From contig CM068585.1 of NCBI GenBank assembly GCA_035048485.1, positions 2,411,001-2,475,000 on the forward strand: 64,000 nt of DNA, in the 5' to 3' direction. Below are positions 27,301 to 42,300 of this stretch, piece after piece. The number at the start of each line of letters is the position of its first letter. Positions within the stretch are counted from its first letter, which is position 1. The position numbers were made by a program, and so were the translations under genes. The notes under the pieces were generated by a model. The model saw nothing but the letters and a program-made list of their open reading frames with translations, was not told the origin of the DNA and ran no database searches. This DNA is from Pteria penguin (lineage: Eukaryota > Mollusca > Bivalvia > Pterioida > Pteriidae).

Positions 27301-30300
27301 AATAAGACATCAACAAAAATAATTTTTGCTATGGTTATTTGTTAAAGCAAAATGTATGTCACCTTAGATGATCTTGTTGTTTGTGACTAAAGTTTGGGAT
27401 TGTACAATATGAATTTCCTTAAAGGAGTTATCACCTTTAGTTATAAAGAAAAAAACGTAAAATGCAGAAATACTGCACAGAGAACTTCAATTTTGTTTAT
27501 GAATAAATTACAATATTACAGAACTTTAAACACAAGTTTTTCCAAAATTTTGTCTTTTGCGAAAAAATATGAATAAAATATACGGTATTCACTCGTGTAT
27601 AATACGCACTTCTTTTCATAAAATCTGACTGATTTCCAGGTGCGTATTATGCACAAGATCTAAATCAAGAACTTTTTTCAGACGTAAGAATTCATATATT
27701 GCTGTAAATGTCTGCTAACAACGATCAAAACATGACCATTAGACCTTGGGAACCCTTACTTGACCACTGAAATGGATTTTAGACACTTGATAAAGAGATT
27801 ATTATTACAGTTTTACCTCCTTGTGTTGAACACTTTACAATATGCACTGAAACAAAGATGTTTTTACAAATGAGACTAGCATATTTTAAAATAAAATGTG
27901 CCGATACAATCCAGTTATCTAATCATCGTCGATGATGGTGGAATGGATTCACAGTCAAACAATCAGCCAATACCGTACACCCCGCTGGGATAATTGGTTG
28001 TTGTTGTTTGCTTCATTATCGGTATTATATCAAGAATACTTATTACAGTGGCTAGTTGTTACAATTGTATATACTGTTGTTTATAGTTTTCTTTCTATTA
28101 ACATAATGCCTAAATCACACATTAATTTTATTACGGCAAAAGGGTTTAACCCAGTCATTGAATATCTTAAGATTCAGGCGCGTAACCAACAGTGTTTTCT
28201 GTAAAGTAAAATCTATTTGCAATACAGAGGTTTTTCTAGGTAAACTGAAGGTTCTTGACCACTTGCTTATGCCACAATTTTACCTGCATATTATACATGA
28301 GATGTAGACTTTTTCTTCAATTATTTTCCAAAAGCTGGGGGTGCGTATTACACAAGGATGCATACTATATACGAGTGAATACGGTAGTAATACGGTAATT
28401 ATCCCTATTAGACTGAATTACATTATTTTCAAGAAATCTTTTCAATAAAAGGTCTTATTTTGTAAGATGCTTCAAAATGATATACATGTATTCATTTAAA
28501 AGATAAAAGTAGTATCTATTGAGACTTAATTAGTACATGTTATGGATTGATTTCCCTAAAAGAAACTACATTTTTAGCTGGTTCACAACATAAGGCAAAG
28601 AGCAGAGCTGGTATCATAGCTAGATGTTCCAAACCTAAGCCCAATAAATTTCAAAAGTTTGGCATCAATTGTTTTTAAGAAAGACTCTAATCCACACATA
28701 TAAACATGCGAATCAAAACATGGAAGTAAGTGCTATAAGTGATGGTTTTACTATACCTGTATTGTAGCATTGGGGACATTTGCTGCTTTCTTGGCTGTAA
28801 CAGCAGCAGCTGCAGCAGCCTGTTTCAGAGGAGTGATTGGAGAGGCAGTCCGTCTCATCATCAGCGGGGAACTAGTCGGGGACAGATGAGGACTATGGTT
28901 TGGGCTGGCGCTGGAATAAGCTGTAAAATAGTACAGGGAAAATGTTCAACATCAGATCTCGTCAATATCAGACTTTTTACATGGCTACAATAGTGTTCTT
29001 CAGTATGACATATGCACATCTGGTATCAATGCTATTGTATAGTTACTGATAATCTTCCCTTAATTTCCTTGCTTGCAACTGTTTCCATGAATAAACAAAG
29101 TAATTAAATATATTAAATCTAAATGAACTTATATATGGCAGATATTGTCAACTGACAGAAGATGCTTACTCTACCTAGCATCTGACCTTATCATAAATCC
29201 TAACCCTTACTTTCATGTCCTATTTTTGACTGCCTCAGTCCAGCTGCTTACTAAACGGTGATGTTGTGTAGTTCCCGTCTGCTGGTATTATTTTTTGACA
29301 GTGTTACTTAGGGGTGTGTAATATTACCACTGTATCTGTATATTGCAATATTTCTCATGGTGACAATATACTGTGATATCAACACCAGACACTGGTATTC
29401 TGGGATATACTTTGTTAATAAGAGTAAAACACTTAAATCCATATTGAACTGAACTAAACACATCCAAAATCTCAGAAATCAATTTGCAGACTGTAACAGG
29501 ATCCAAACTGAGAAGACTAAATTATGAATATCGGTAAAGCATCCATTTACCTGATGATAAATAGTGCTAAATTATTTTGAGACAGATTGGCAATTGAAGA
29601 GCAAAATTAATCTATTAATTCACATTTATATTGTTATGTGAGCCAAAGATAATTACATGCCCACAATCAATGGTTACTTTCAATTATATTTATTGAAATT
29701 GCCTTGGTTTTCTTGTAATGGTGCACTTGTGCAATATACTGCAACATACAAATGAAATACAATACACGTTAAGCAATATATTGCACTATGGCTTTCACTG
29801 GCAATACCCAACCCTAGTCTTACTGCTTACTAAGCAGTGATACTGTATAGTTCCAGTCTTTTGTCACTGTATGATGATTCCACTATGCTATAGCATAGAA
29901 ATTTATTACTCCTTGGATTTTAAAATGGAAAAAATGTTGTACTTCTGGCCAACTTACCCTGGCTGGTGTTTAATTACAAGACAATATTCATTATCTACTC
30001 CAATACTGTATGTGTACTTATTCTACTATTTCTAGCAGGATTCATATTCTTAGTCTAGTAGAATTAAAACTGTACATATTGTAGAACAGTTTAGACTGTA
30101 CATGATAAGCTAATGCATGGCTATGATAATATAAAACATTAAAAAACATCACAAGATACAGGCAAATACTACCACAATTCCTGAATCTGCTAACATGTAA
30201 TACAAACATTAAATTCACCTTACTCAGCAAAAACTTACTCGTGATAAAATGAGAAAAAATACATACTGCATTTTGCACAACATTTATCAGTTCACTTACT

Positions 30301-33300
30301 CGTCGGAGCAAGATGTGGAGGAGGTGTATTTGACATTGCAGGCTGTGACATCATCATACCAGTGGGTGGAGCTACTACAGAGGCATTATTCATTGGCTCA
30401 GGAGGCATCATGTGACCTCCAGCAGGGCCAGCACTGGTGATAGGAGGGAGAAAACCATTTCCATTCATAGTGGAAAAATTTGGAGAGCTAGCACTGTGTG
30501 TCAATGTTGCTGACTTTGGGATGAACTCATTGGCCACTGGATTTGGTCCCTATTATAAATCATTCAATAAACTATATGCAATATTCCTGAGATACTCTAT
30601 AAACATTATGTATTGCTCAGATTCAATTTCATGGATTTCATGGGATTGCTAACAATAATTTACGTTCTTAACAAAATGTGTTAACTACATGTATGTAGTA
30701 CATGTACAAGAAAATGCAACAACTTTTAATAGAACACAAAATTAATAAAAAAACTGGACAACTAAGAACTTTCATCAGCATACCATATTATTAAGTCACA
30801 AATGAGATACATTCCATACAGATTGCAATTTATTTGTACACTGAGTAACAAGCTAGAGTTGTCAATATCATATTAATTACATGTTTTTTTCTTTCAATAT
30901 TAGAGGAAAAGGATTGGACAACTGATAAAAATGTAGTGAGTTTGTCACTACATGTGCAAGTTGTAAAATAGTTACAAGTAAGGTTAAATCTTGACTTTTA
31001 TACATACAAAAATAAAGAAATATAACTTCTTGTTAATCTTTTTAAACATTTTCAACTAACCTTAGAACTATTAGGCATTTGAAGATTCAAAGCTTGAAAA
31101 TCACTAGGCATTCCATGGTCCATTCTCGGTCTGGGTCCATCCATTCTCTGAGTTGGACTATTCATTCTTTGCCCATAGCCTTCCATTCGTATTCCAGGAC
31201 CACCTGGAGGTATGCCCTCTAATCTCGGATCTTGCTGCCCAGGAATCTGGCCTTCAGGAAAGTTTGGACCGGGACCTATACCTGAGGTCATTCCTGGACC
31301 AACCATGCCACGCTGCTGTCTTCCAAGTGGAGGTCTCTGTTCATGTAAAGCACACAATAGCTATCAGTTACAAATCTCGGATTACAGGTATGATAAACTT
31401 TGTATTTTGTTTATGCCTTAAGTTTAAAACATCACAGCTTTTCCTATCAAAGACCTTTCTATGATACAAGAAAACAAATAGGTTCCTGTATCATACACTG
31501 AAAGTCACAAAGCAAATATAAAAGCAAAGAGTACATTGTAACACATCTTATTCTGATGGAAAGAAAACCAGATACATTTTGTACATCTCTGATATTCCTT
31601 TACCATTACTTCATCTGATGAGTGTCTGTCTGGCCATCATTAACCTCAAGTGTAATAGTCACCTATAGCTGAGGCAGGAAAGGCTTTTGTAATCACAACA
31701 CTTCATCATTTACCTTACAATGTCCGTAGGTCACACAAAACCCCCCATACCCCACTCTCCTGGGACTCAATCTGAAGGAAATTCACACGGGGCAATGATC
31801 ATTAAGAATTATTAAGTTTCAATCTGATCAATAAACGAGAAACAGAGATACAAAGACACTGAAATTACAGCACTTAGATATCAGAATTACAGCACTTATT
31901 TCTTATATCATATGTGGAATCACTGTGAAACCAAAATAACAGAAAACAATATTATCAGTACTATTGTATATGTTTTTACTGTTTTTATCATAGGAAACTG
32001 ACCATCTCCAATGTAAAATCTGTTGTATTTTATGATAAAGGAAAATTTCCAGGGAAATTTGAATACAACATTTACAATAAACAAAAGAGAGCGGTAACCA
32101 CCTTAGTTTTTTTTATACTTGTTTAGAATAATAAATGATTCTAAATCTTCCAAGGCTAGAAAGGAGGTCAAGAAACAATTACATTGTACTGGTATATCCT
32201 GGAATTTATTTAAAGCTTAAATAGGTCATGAGATCACTTAGCTCTGAACTGTCCAATGACGTTTGACTGACTGCTACATTGTTCATGTTCACACATTAGC
32301 ACATAGATATAACATTAACCCTTAACACTTAATATTGATTGATTATTGTTCTACATCACGCCACAATTATTTCACATATATGGTCACAGCACTTAACACT
32401 GAGATGGACAAATGATACACGGCATACCGTTCAGCTTGTGTGAAAACAATGTTATAATCAGTTCTGTCAACAGCTGCTCAAGGTAGAATATCATTATGTC
32501 ATATGTGTGACATAGACATGGTATAACTTCATGTATTCCTGATCATTAGACATGGTATAACTTGATGTATTCCTCATCATTAAACATGGTATAACTTGAT
32601 GTATTCCTGATCATTAGACGTGGTTTAACTTGATGTATTCCTGATCATTAGACATGGTATAACTTGATGTATTCCTGATCATTAGACGTAGTATAACTTG
32701 ATGTATTCCTGATCATTAGACATGGTATTACTTCATGTATTCCTGATCATTAGACATGGTATAACTTGATGTATTCCTGATCATTAGACGTGGTATAACT
32801 TGATGTATTCCTGATCATTAAACATGGTATAACTTGATGTATTCCTGATCATTAGACGTGGTATAACTTGATGTATTCCTGATCATTAGACGTGGTATAA
32901 CTTGATGTATTCCTGATCATTAGACGTGGTATACCTTGATGTATTCCTGATCATTAGACGTGGTATACCTTGATGTATTCCTGATCATTAGAAGTGGTAT
33001 ACCTTGATGTATTCCTGATCATTAGACGTGGTATAACTTCATGTATTCCTGATCATTAGACGTGGTATAACTTGATGTATTCCTGATCATTAGACGTGGT
33101 ATACCTTGATGTATTCCTGATCATTAGACGTGGTATAACTTGATGTATTCCTGATCATTAGACGTGGTATACCTTGATGTATTCCTGATCATTAGACGTG
33201 GTATAACTTGATGTATTCCTGATCATTAGACGTGGTATAACTCGATGTATTCCTGAGCATTAGACATGGTATAACTTGATGTATTCCTGAGCATTAGACA

Positions 33301-36300
33301 TGGTATAACTTGATGTATTCCTGAGCATTAGACATGGTATAACTTGATGTATTCCTGATCATTAGACATGGTATAACTTGATGTATTCCTGATCATTAGA
33401 CATGGTATAACTTCATGTATTCCTGATCATTAGACGTGGTATACCTTGATGTATTCCTGATCATTAGACATGGTATAACTTCATGTATTCCTGATCATTA
33501 GATGTGGTATAACTTGATGTATTCCTGATCATTAGACGTGGTATACCTTGATGTATTCCTGATCATTAGACATGGTATAACTTCATGTATTCCTGATCAT
33601 TAGATGTGGTATAACTTGATGTATTCCTGATCATTAGACATGGTATAACTTGATGTATTCCTGATCATTAGACATGGTATAACTTGATGTATTCCTGATC
33701 ATTAGACATGGTATAACTTGATGTATTCCTGATCATTAGACGTGGTATAACTTGATGTATTCCTCATCATTAGACATGGTATACCTTGATGTATTCCTGA
33801 TCATTAGACGTGGTATAACTTGATGTATTCCTGATCATTAGACATGGTATAACTTGATGTATTCCTGATCATTAGATGTGGTATAACTTGATGTATTCCT
33901 GATCATTAGACGTGGTATAACTTGATGTATTCCTGATCATTAGACATGGTATAACTTGATGTATTCCTGATCATTAGACATGGTATAACTTGATGTATTC
34001 CTGATCATTAGACATGGTATAACTTGATGTATTCCTAATCATTAGACATGGTATAACTTGATGTATTCCTGATCATTAGACATGGTGTAACTTGATGTAT
34101 TCCTGATCATTAGACATGGTATAACTTCATGTATTCCTGATCATTAGAAATGATCTTTCAAAAGGAGTAGCAATAAGACGACAATTATGTATGATGGCTA
34201 CATCATAACAAACACAGCCATTTTGGATATGTCTGCTAAGGAGTCGCACTACAAATTTCATTAAGAACCAAGTAGTGAAGTACATCATCACTACAGTACA
34301 CTAGTATAGTACTATAGTCCATGTTTTGTAAATTTTCCACGCACCATAATGGGTCACACCAAATTGTTAATTCAAGATTACACAATACATTATGTATTTC
34401 ACAATGGAGTGACAGAGCACAGGAAAATTTCTACCTGGATTCTCACTGTGATTTCAAGTGTTTATTCCTACTGTGTTTTCTGCAGTTTCTCCAAAACACC
34501 TGGACTGTACAGTACATGTCATACCCTATCAGTTAGTCAAACTTCCAAGTCATACATGTAGGATTTACTGCACAGGAGAACTAAATGAGGCATTATACAG
34601 AAAGTCAAACTGATCAGCATGATGGCCATTCTGAATATCAAAAAGGTTCCAAATTTCATTTTGGACCAATCACAGTTCATACCCTATCATTCAGTTGTAT
34701 CCTATGTCAATAAGATTAATGTTCAGGACTAGTAGTGATAACAAGATATTTAAGTGGTCACCACAGCGGCCAATTAGGATATGGGAAGGATCCAATTAGG
34801 ATATGGGATGGATCCAAACCTCACTTAACCAACTACTGATCATATCCTATAAACCCCTTAATACCTGTCGTCCTTCAGTGCACTACAGTCTACTGATACA
34901 TCATGATTAATAGTACAGATTACATAATGCAGTATTACACTGAAGACAGTAATGTTAGTTAAAAATTGTTTTATTTTTCACAACAAATTAATAAATATTT
35001 TATTCTTTAGGAATTTTTTAATTCACTGAATAAGAAAGACTTAATATATATACCATACAGTCTACCTTGTACTACTTACATTGAATGAAAAATCAGGAAT
35101 ATTTTCCGCACCAAATGTAGCATTGAAGAACTGGTCTCCATTGTCTCCCATGGAATCAGTCATACCTGGAATCAGATGCACATCAATGTATCTTTAACAA
35201 GAAAATCTACACTATAATCTACAAAATGTCATGTGACAAGTAGATACTAGCTTTAAACTTGACATTTTACAATTGTACATCTCTTTACAGAGCCAAGGCA
35301 TTATTCTCAATGCATCAAAATGACTTGGCAATAATATACACTTATATTCCAGTCAATTCTGATTGGTAAACTCTTGCAAAAAGTAAACCAATGAAATTAC
35401 ACATTCCATTTACATCAATGACAAACAGCCTTGGCTTTGTTCAAAATCAATCATGTTACATGTATACCTGAAAAGCAGTGTTTTCAATACTTTTTCATGG
35501 GATATCATGAATGTTTTCCATTTTTATAGTATTTTGCAGACTTGATTCTCTCAATGAATTCGAAAATTGCATTTATGGATGTATAATGAAGTATAATACC
35601 AGTATAATGTAGTGATGTACACTCGATTTCTTTACAAAATCCCTAGTCATAACAGAGATCACCGGAATATAAATGCAAAAGATAACAAGCATTCTGACAC
35701 AAGAATGCCTTGGTATTCTGAATAGTATTTTATGTCTATCTTCATTACCATGATTTATTTCCAGTAAACCTTCTATATCACTATAGTAGGGATAATTCTG
35801 GACTGCGAAATTTAGAGATTTTCTCGTAATATTTAGAATTCTCCCACAGACATTCAACATTTGGTAAATTCTCTCACTGAATATGGCCATAAAATGAAGT
35901 TTCTCTCTTAGCAAAAAATGAGCAGAATTATCACTGGAAATGGGACTCACCAGTTTTAAAAGTCAAATAGACTCTCACACCCAATAGCAAGATTAGGAGG
36001 ACATCCTTTGAATTTGTTTAACTTAGAAAAATATGTGTCCAAAGTGGGAAATACCACTAATATACCATGTAAATGAAAAACAGGAAATCAACACTGTGTC
36101 AACTTGAACAAGAAATGCATTTCTCCTTGTAATCTAAGATAGAAGTGTGTTTAGATAGATTCTTTGTTTGATTGGAATAAAACAACTATAATGCACAATA
36201 TATATTGTTTGTTGGTTGTGTCATGGAATATCATATATACCTTCCATGCATGTATGATATCCTGTATCAAGAGAACATGAATGATATGGTTTGTACTACA

Positions 36301-39300
36301 TGATTCTGTACATAGTTAAAACTTTAAACCAAACTCACCATGTCCATTTCTTTGGACCTACATCAGATAGCTTAGAACCAAACTCACCATGTCCATTTCT
36401 TTGACCTACATCAGATAGGTTAGAACCAAACTCACCAGGTCTATCTCTTTGACCTACATCAGACAGCTTAGAACCAAACTCACCATGTCCATCTCTTTGG
36501 ACATACATCAGATAGCTTAGAACCAAATTCACCATGTCCATTTCTTTGGACCTACATCAGATAGCTTATAACCAAACTCACCATGTCCATTTCTTTGGAC
36601 CTACATCAGATAGCTTAGAACCAAATTCACCATGTCCATTTCTTTGACCTACATCAGACAGCTTAGAACAAAACCCACCATGTCCATCTCTTTGGACCTA
36701 CATCAGATAGCATAGAACCAAACTCACCATGTCCATCTCTTTGACCTACATCAGATAGCTTAGAACCAAACTCACCATGTCCATCTCTTTGGACATACAT
36801 CAGATAGTTTAGAACCAAACTCACCATGCCCATCTCTTTGGACATACATCAGATACTTAGAACTGAACTCACCATGTCCATCTCTTTGGACCTTCATCAG
36901 ATAGCTTAGAACCAAACTCACCATGTCCATCTCTTTGACCTACATCAGATAGTTTAGAACCAAACTCACCATGTCCATCTCTTTGACCTACATCAGATAG
37001 CTTAGAACCAAACTCACCATGTCCATCTCTTTGGACATACATCAGATAGCTAAGAACAAAACTCACCATGTCCATCTCTTTGACCTACATCAGATAGCTT
37101 AGAACCAAACTCACCATGTCCATCTCTTTGACCTACATCAGATAGCTTAGAACCAAACTCACCATGTCCATCTCTTTGACCTACATCAGATAGCTTAGAA
37201 CCAAACTCACCATGTCCATTTCTTTGACCTACATCAGATAACCAAAACATGTACACTGATGCCATATATACAGCCATGACACAGTACTACTCCATGTGGT
37301 CAGTAGAGTGCTTTGGTGAGAACTATTGACACATTTGTCTATCAATAAAACTAAATGGTTGTCAAGACTATTGGTATATTTTTCCGATGGAGACTATGTT
37401 AATCTAACATTTAACTTGTTCCCAGTTCCCTTTTATGTTATAAAATCTGAAAAATTCCAGTATTTCGATATATCTTATTTTTGACAACCAATATTTACAA
37501 ATGAATACAAATCTTTATCATTCCAAACTTTACAGACAGTGTTTAAGTTACATGTACCTGCATATTATAATTCCTTAGTTCTATTTACTGACATGTGAAG
37601 CTTACTGCATGGTGTTGAGATTGTTTCACCTGTATTACAATTCTCAAGCTTCTGTTAAAGTGATGAGCTTGTTTAGCCTACACATGTATACTGTAATCTG
37701 TAAGCTACATCTAGTGACTTATGAAGCTTGTGCTACAGTAGTGAGCTTGTTTAGCCTATACATGTATATTGTAATCTTTAAGCTACATCTAGTGACTTAT
37801 GAAGCTTGTGCTACAGTAGTGAGCTTGTTTAGCCTACACAAGTATAGTGTAATCTGTAAGCTACATCTAGTGACTTATGAAGCTTGTGGTACAGTATTGA
37901 GCTTGTTTAGCCTACACATGTATATTGTAATCTGTAAGCTACATCTAGTGACTTATGAAGCTTGTGCTACAGTAGTGAGCTTGTTTAGCCTACACATGTA
38001 TAGTGTAATCTGTAAGCTACATCTAGTGACTTATGAAGCTTGTGGTACAGTAGTGAGCTTGTTTAGCCTACACATGTATATTGTAATCTGTAAGCTACAT
38101 CTAGTGACTTATAAAGCTTGTGGTACAGTAGTGAGCTTGTTTAGCCTACACATGTATAGTGTAATCTGTAAGCTACATCTAGTGACTTATGAAGCTTGTG
38201 GTACAGTAGTGAGCTTGTTTAGCCTACACATGTATAGTGTAATCTGTAAGCTACATCTAGTGACTTATGAAGCTTGTGGTACAGTAGTGAGCTTGTTTAG
38301 CCTACACATGTATAGTGTAATCTGTAAGCTACATCTAGTGACTTATGAAGCTTGTGGTACAGTAGTGAGCTTGTTTAGCCTACACATGTATAGTGTAATC
38401 TGTAAGCTACATCTAGTGACTTATGAAGCTTGTGCTACAGTAGTGAGCTTGTTTAGCCTACATATGTATAGTGTAATCTGTAAGCTACATCTAGTGATTT
38501 ATAAAGCTTGTGGTACAGTGTAATCTGTAAGCTACATCTAGTGACTTATAAAGCTTGTGCTACAGTAGTGAGCTTGTTTAGCCTACATATGTATAGTGTA
38601 ATCTGTAAGCTACATCTAGTGACTTATAAAGCTTGTGCTACAGTAGTGAGCTTGTTTAGCCTACATATGTATAGTGTAATCTGTAAGCTACATCTAGTGA
38701 TTTATAAAGCTTGTGAAACAGTAGTGAGCTTGTTTAGCCTACATATGTATAGTGTAATCTGTAAGCTACATCTAGTGATTTATAAAGCTTGTGGTACAGT
38801 AGTGAGCTTGTTTAGCCTACACATGTATAGTGTAATCTGTAAGCTACATCTAGTGACTTATGAAGCTTGTGGTACAGTAGTGAGCTTGTTTAGCCTACAC
38901 ATGTATACTGTAATCTGTAAGCTACATCTAGTGACTTATGAAGCTTGTGCTACAGTAGTGAGCTTGTTTAGCCTACACATGTATAGTGTAATCTGTAAGC
39001 TACATCTAGTGACTTATGAAGCTTGTGCTACAGTAGTGAGCTTGTTTAGCCTACACATGTATACTGTAATCTGTAAGCTACATCTAGTGACTTATGAAGC
39101 TTGTGGTACAGTAGTGAGCTTGTTTAGCCTACACATGTATACTGTAATCTGTAAGCTACATCTAGTGACTTATGAAGCTTGTGGTACAGTAGTGAGCTTG
39201 TTTAGCCTACACATGTATAGTGTAATCTGTAAGCTACATCTAGTGACTTATGAGGCTTGTGGTACAGTAGTGAGCTTGTTTAGCCTACACATGTATAGTG

Positions 39301-42300
39301 TAATCTGTAAGCTACATCTAGTGACTTATGAAGCTTGTGCTACAGTAGTGAGCTTGTTTAGCCTACACATGTATAGTGTAATCTGTAAGCTACATCTAGT
39401 GACTTATGAAGCTTGTGCTACAGTAGTGAGCTTGTTTAGCCTACACATGTATAGTGTAATCTGTAAGCTACATCTAGTGACTTATGAAGCTTGTGCTACA
39501 GTAGTGAGCTTGTTTAGCCTACACATGTATACTGTAATCTGTAAGCTACATCTAGTGACTTATGAAGCTTGTGGTACAGTAGTGAGCTTGTTTAGCCTAC
39601 ACATGTATAGTGTAATCTGTAAGCTACATCTAGTGACTTATGAAGCTTGTGGTACAGTAGTGAGCTTGTTTAGCCTACATATGTATAGTGTAATCTGTAA
39701 GCTACATCTAGAGATTTATGAAGCTTGTGGTACAGTAGTGAGCTTGTTTAGCCTACACATGTATAGTGTAATCTGTAAGCTACATCTAGTGACTTATGAA
39801 GCTTGTGGTACAGTAGTGAGCTTGTTTAGCCTACACATGTATAGTGTAATCTGTAAGCTACATCTAGTGACTTATGAAGCTTGTGGTACAGTAGTGAGCT
39901 TGTTTAGCCTACACATGTATATTGTAATCTGTAAGCTACATCTAGTGACTTATGAAGCTTGTGGTACAGTAGTGAGCTTGTTTAGCCTACACATGTATAG
40001 TGTAATCTGTAAGCTACATCTAGTGACTTATGAAGCTTGTGGTACAGTAGTGAGCTTGTTTCACCTGTACTATAATTTTCAAGCTACCATTAATGATTTA
40101 CGAAGCTTGTGGTATTTGGTATGATGCCATGTTGAGCTTGTTTAACCTACACATGTATACATGTATATTATAATTTTTTTGCTACATCTAGTGACTTATA
40201 AAGTTTGTGGTATAAAGTTATGCTTGTTTCACCTGTACTATAATTCTTAAGCTACCATTAATGACTTACAAATCTTACAGTGGTTAGCTTGTTTAGTCTA
40301 TAATAAATTGGACTTAATTACCGTGTTGTGTTCTTAGACAGGGGTTTTTTTTTATTTACACTGTCTTTGTCTATACTGTTATAAATGGGTAACCCCCCCC
40401 CCTTCAGTTAAAAAATTGGCAAGTATGATATCCCATGCTGGTATCATCTGATTCTCAATAGAAACAAGATTAAGCCATAACCTTTTACATGTACCAGGTA
40501 CATCGCCATGGCCTTTACCTGTACCAGGTACATGGCCATGCCCTTTCACATGTACCAGGTACATTGCCATGACCTTTTACATGTACCAGGTACATCGCCA
40601 TGGCCTTTTACATGTACCAGGTACATCGCCATGGCCTTTTACATGTACCAGGTACATGAGCATGGTCTTTTACATGTACCAGGTACAAGAACATGGCCTT
40701 TTACATGTACCAGGTACATCGCCATGACCTTTTACATGTACCAGGTACATCGCCATGGCCTTTTACATGTACCAGGTACATCACCATGGCCTTTTACATG
40801 TACCAGGTACATCGCCATGGTCTTTTACATGTACCAGGTACATATTCATGGCTTGCCAGAGGATTTCACTGACATTCAGTAAATAACACTAAAAGATAAG
40901 TCTTTTCTTAAAATTACACTGCATTACTGCAATTGTTCTGTAAACCTGTCGACCACTCAATTTCCCATATAAAACTTGAATTGTAATAAATAAACAAAGA
41001 ATTCACATTTCCTTCAAATAAGAAATAAAAGGCAAAAATTCAATGTACATGTACAAGACTGAAATATTTCTGTACCTTTAATATCCAAAAACCTTAAATC
41101 AAATAAAATGTCAGAAGCCATCTCTTCTTCTATACTATCCTTCATTGTAACTACTGATAAAATGATAATCTACACTGGCCTACTTCTCTATCTCATTTAC
41201 ATAAAGACATAAACAAAACCACACTGTCGTACCAAAGTTCAGTATTATTATCTCTCAATACACTTCTCAGAATTGATAAAAACCTGAATTTATGGGGGTG
41301 GACGAAACATGAATCTACGGGAGGACACAGAAGCAAGGTATGTACATATACTGAATGATGTATCAAAGTACAATATATATAACAGTAATGTCTGTAATTT
41401 AATGATATGTACATGTAATTATAACTATGTCTGATGAAGGATTATACATGTAGTAAGAATCCTTTAAGGAACGACAGTTCAGTTGATTTTTTTGTATATA
41501 GCTACCTAACAGCATATCATTTAATAATAATATTATTCTGTGGTTGAACTATAATTCTATTACAATTAACACAGGCTGTGGAGATTATCTACTTATGTAC
41601 AATGAAAGAAAATCGAAAGATACATGTACATTATCACAATGACCCAAATGCCCATCAAGGTACAATGACCTCCAAAACAAACATATTCAATTGTATACGT
41701 GAAAATTAACAGTAAACAATCAACTAAGTCTGTAACACTAACTAAGTCAGTAGCACTATCTGAGTAAGATGTAGCGTATTGATTTGCCAGTACAGAAACT
41801 CCTACCTAGTGCTAGACAAATCTACATACATGTACTAAGAATACTTCTCAAGAAAAAAATCTGTCTCACACTGGACCTTATGATGTGTTGACAAATTCTG
41901 CTTCATGTAAACAATGAAAACAAAGGTGCAGTTAAGTACTTCAGAATTATTAAACTGGTGTGTACTAGAGTTTTCCTCAAAAAAGTTTTGTTGCATTTCA
42001 GAATAAAATATTGCAACATGCGAAGGGCAGTGTGAAACCTGCATCAGGTTACTTTTTGGCAACTGGTATTTTTTGCAAAATCTGAACAAAAACAGGTAAG
42101 TTTACATCTTCTTCAATCAGAAAGTCAGGGTAAGCATGACCCAAAATTTGTTCAAAATCAAAAAATCACCAATTCAACCAGAAATATCTAGCAATAAAAT
42201 TCAAAATGGATTAAGTTTGTGTCCCAACTTAGATGGTTAAATTTCAATATTTCCTGTACTGATTGACACCTCTTTGTCTTTGTGATATCATACTATTACT

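Noticed and set aside
32512..34152. CRISPR-like array of 34-bp direct repeats
   Set aside because: Repeats are contiguous with no unique spacers, in a eukaryotic intron.
37609..40124. 304- and 538-aa + strand frames as a repetitive protein gene
   Set aside because: A 78-bp repeat within PAN3 intron 1. The frame is broken by a unit deletion, and there is no signal peptide or homologue recognised. Kept only as a low-interest finding.
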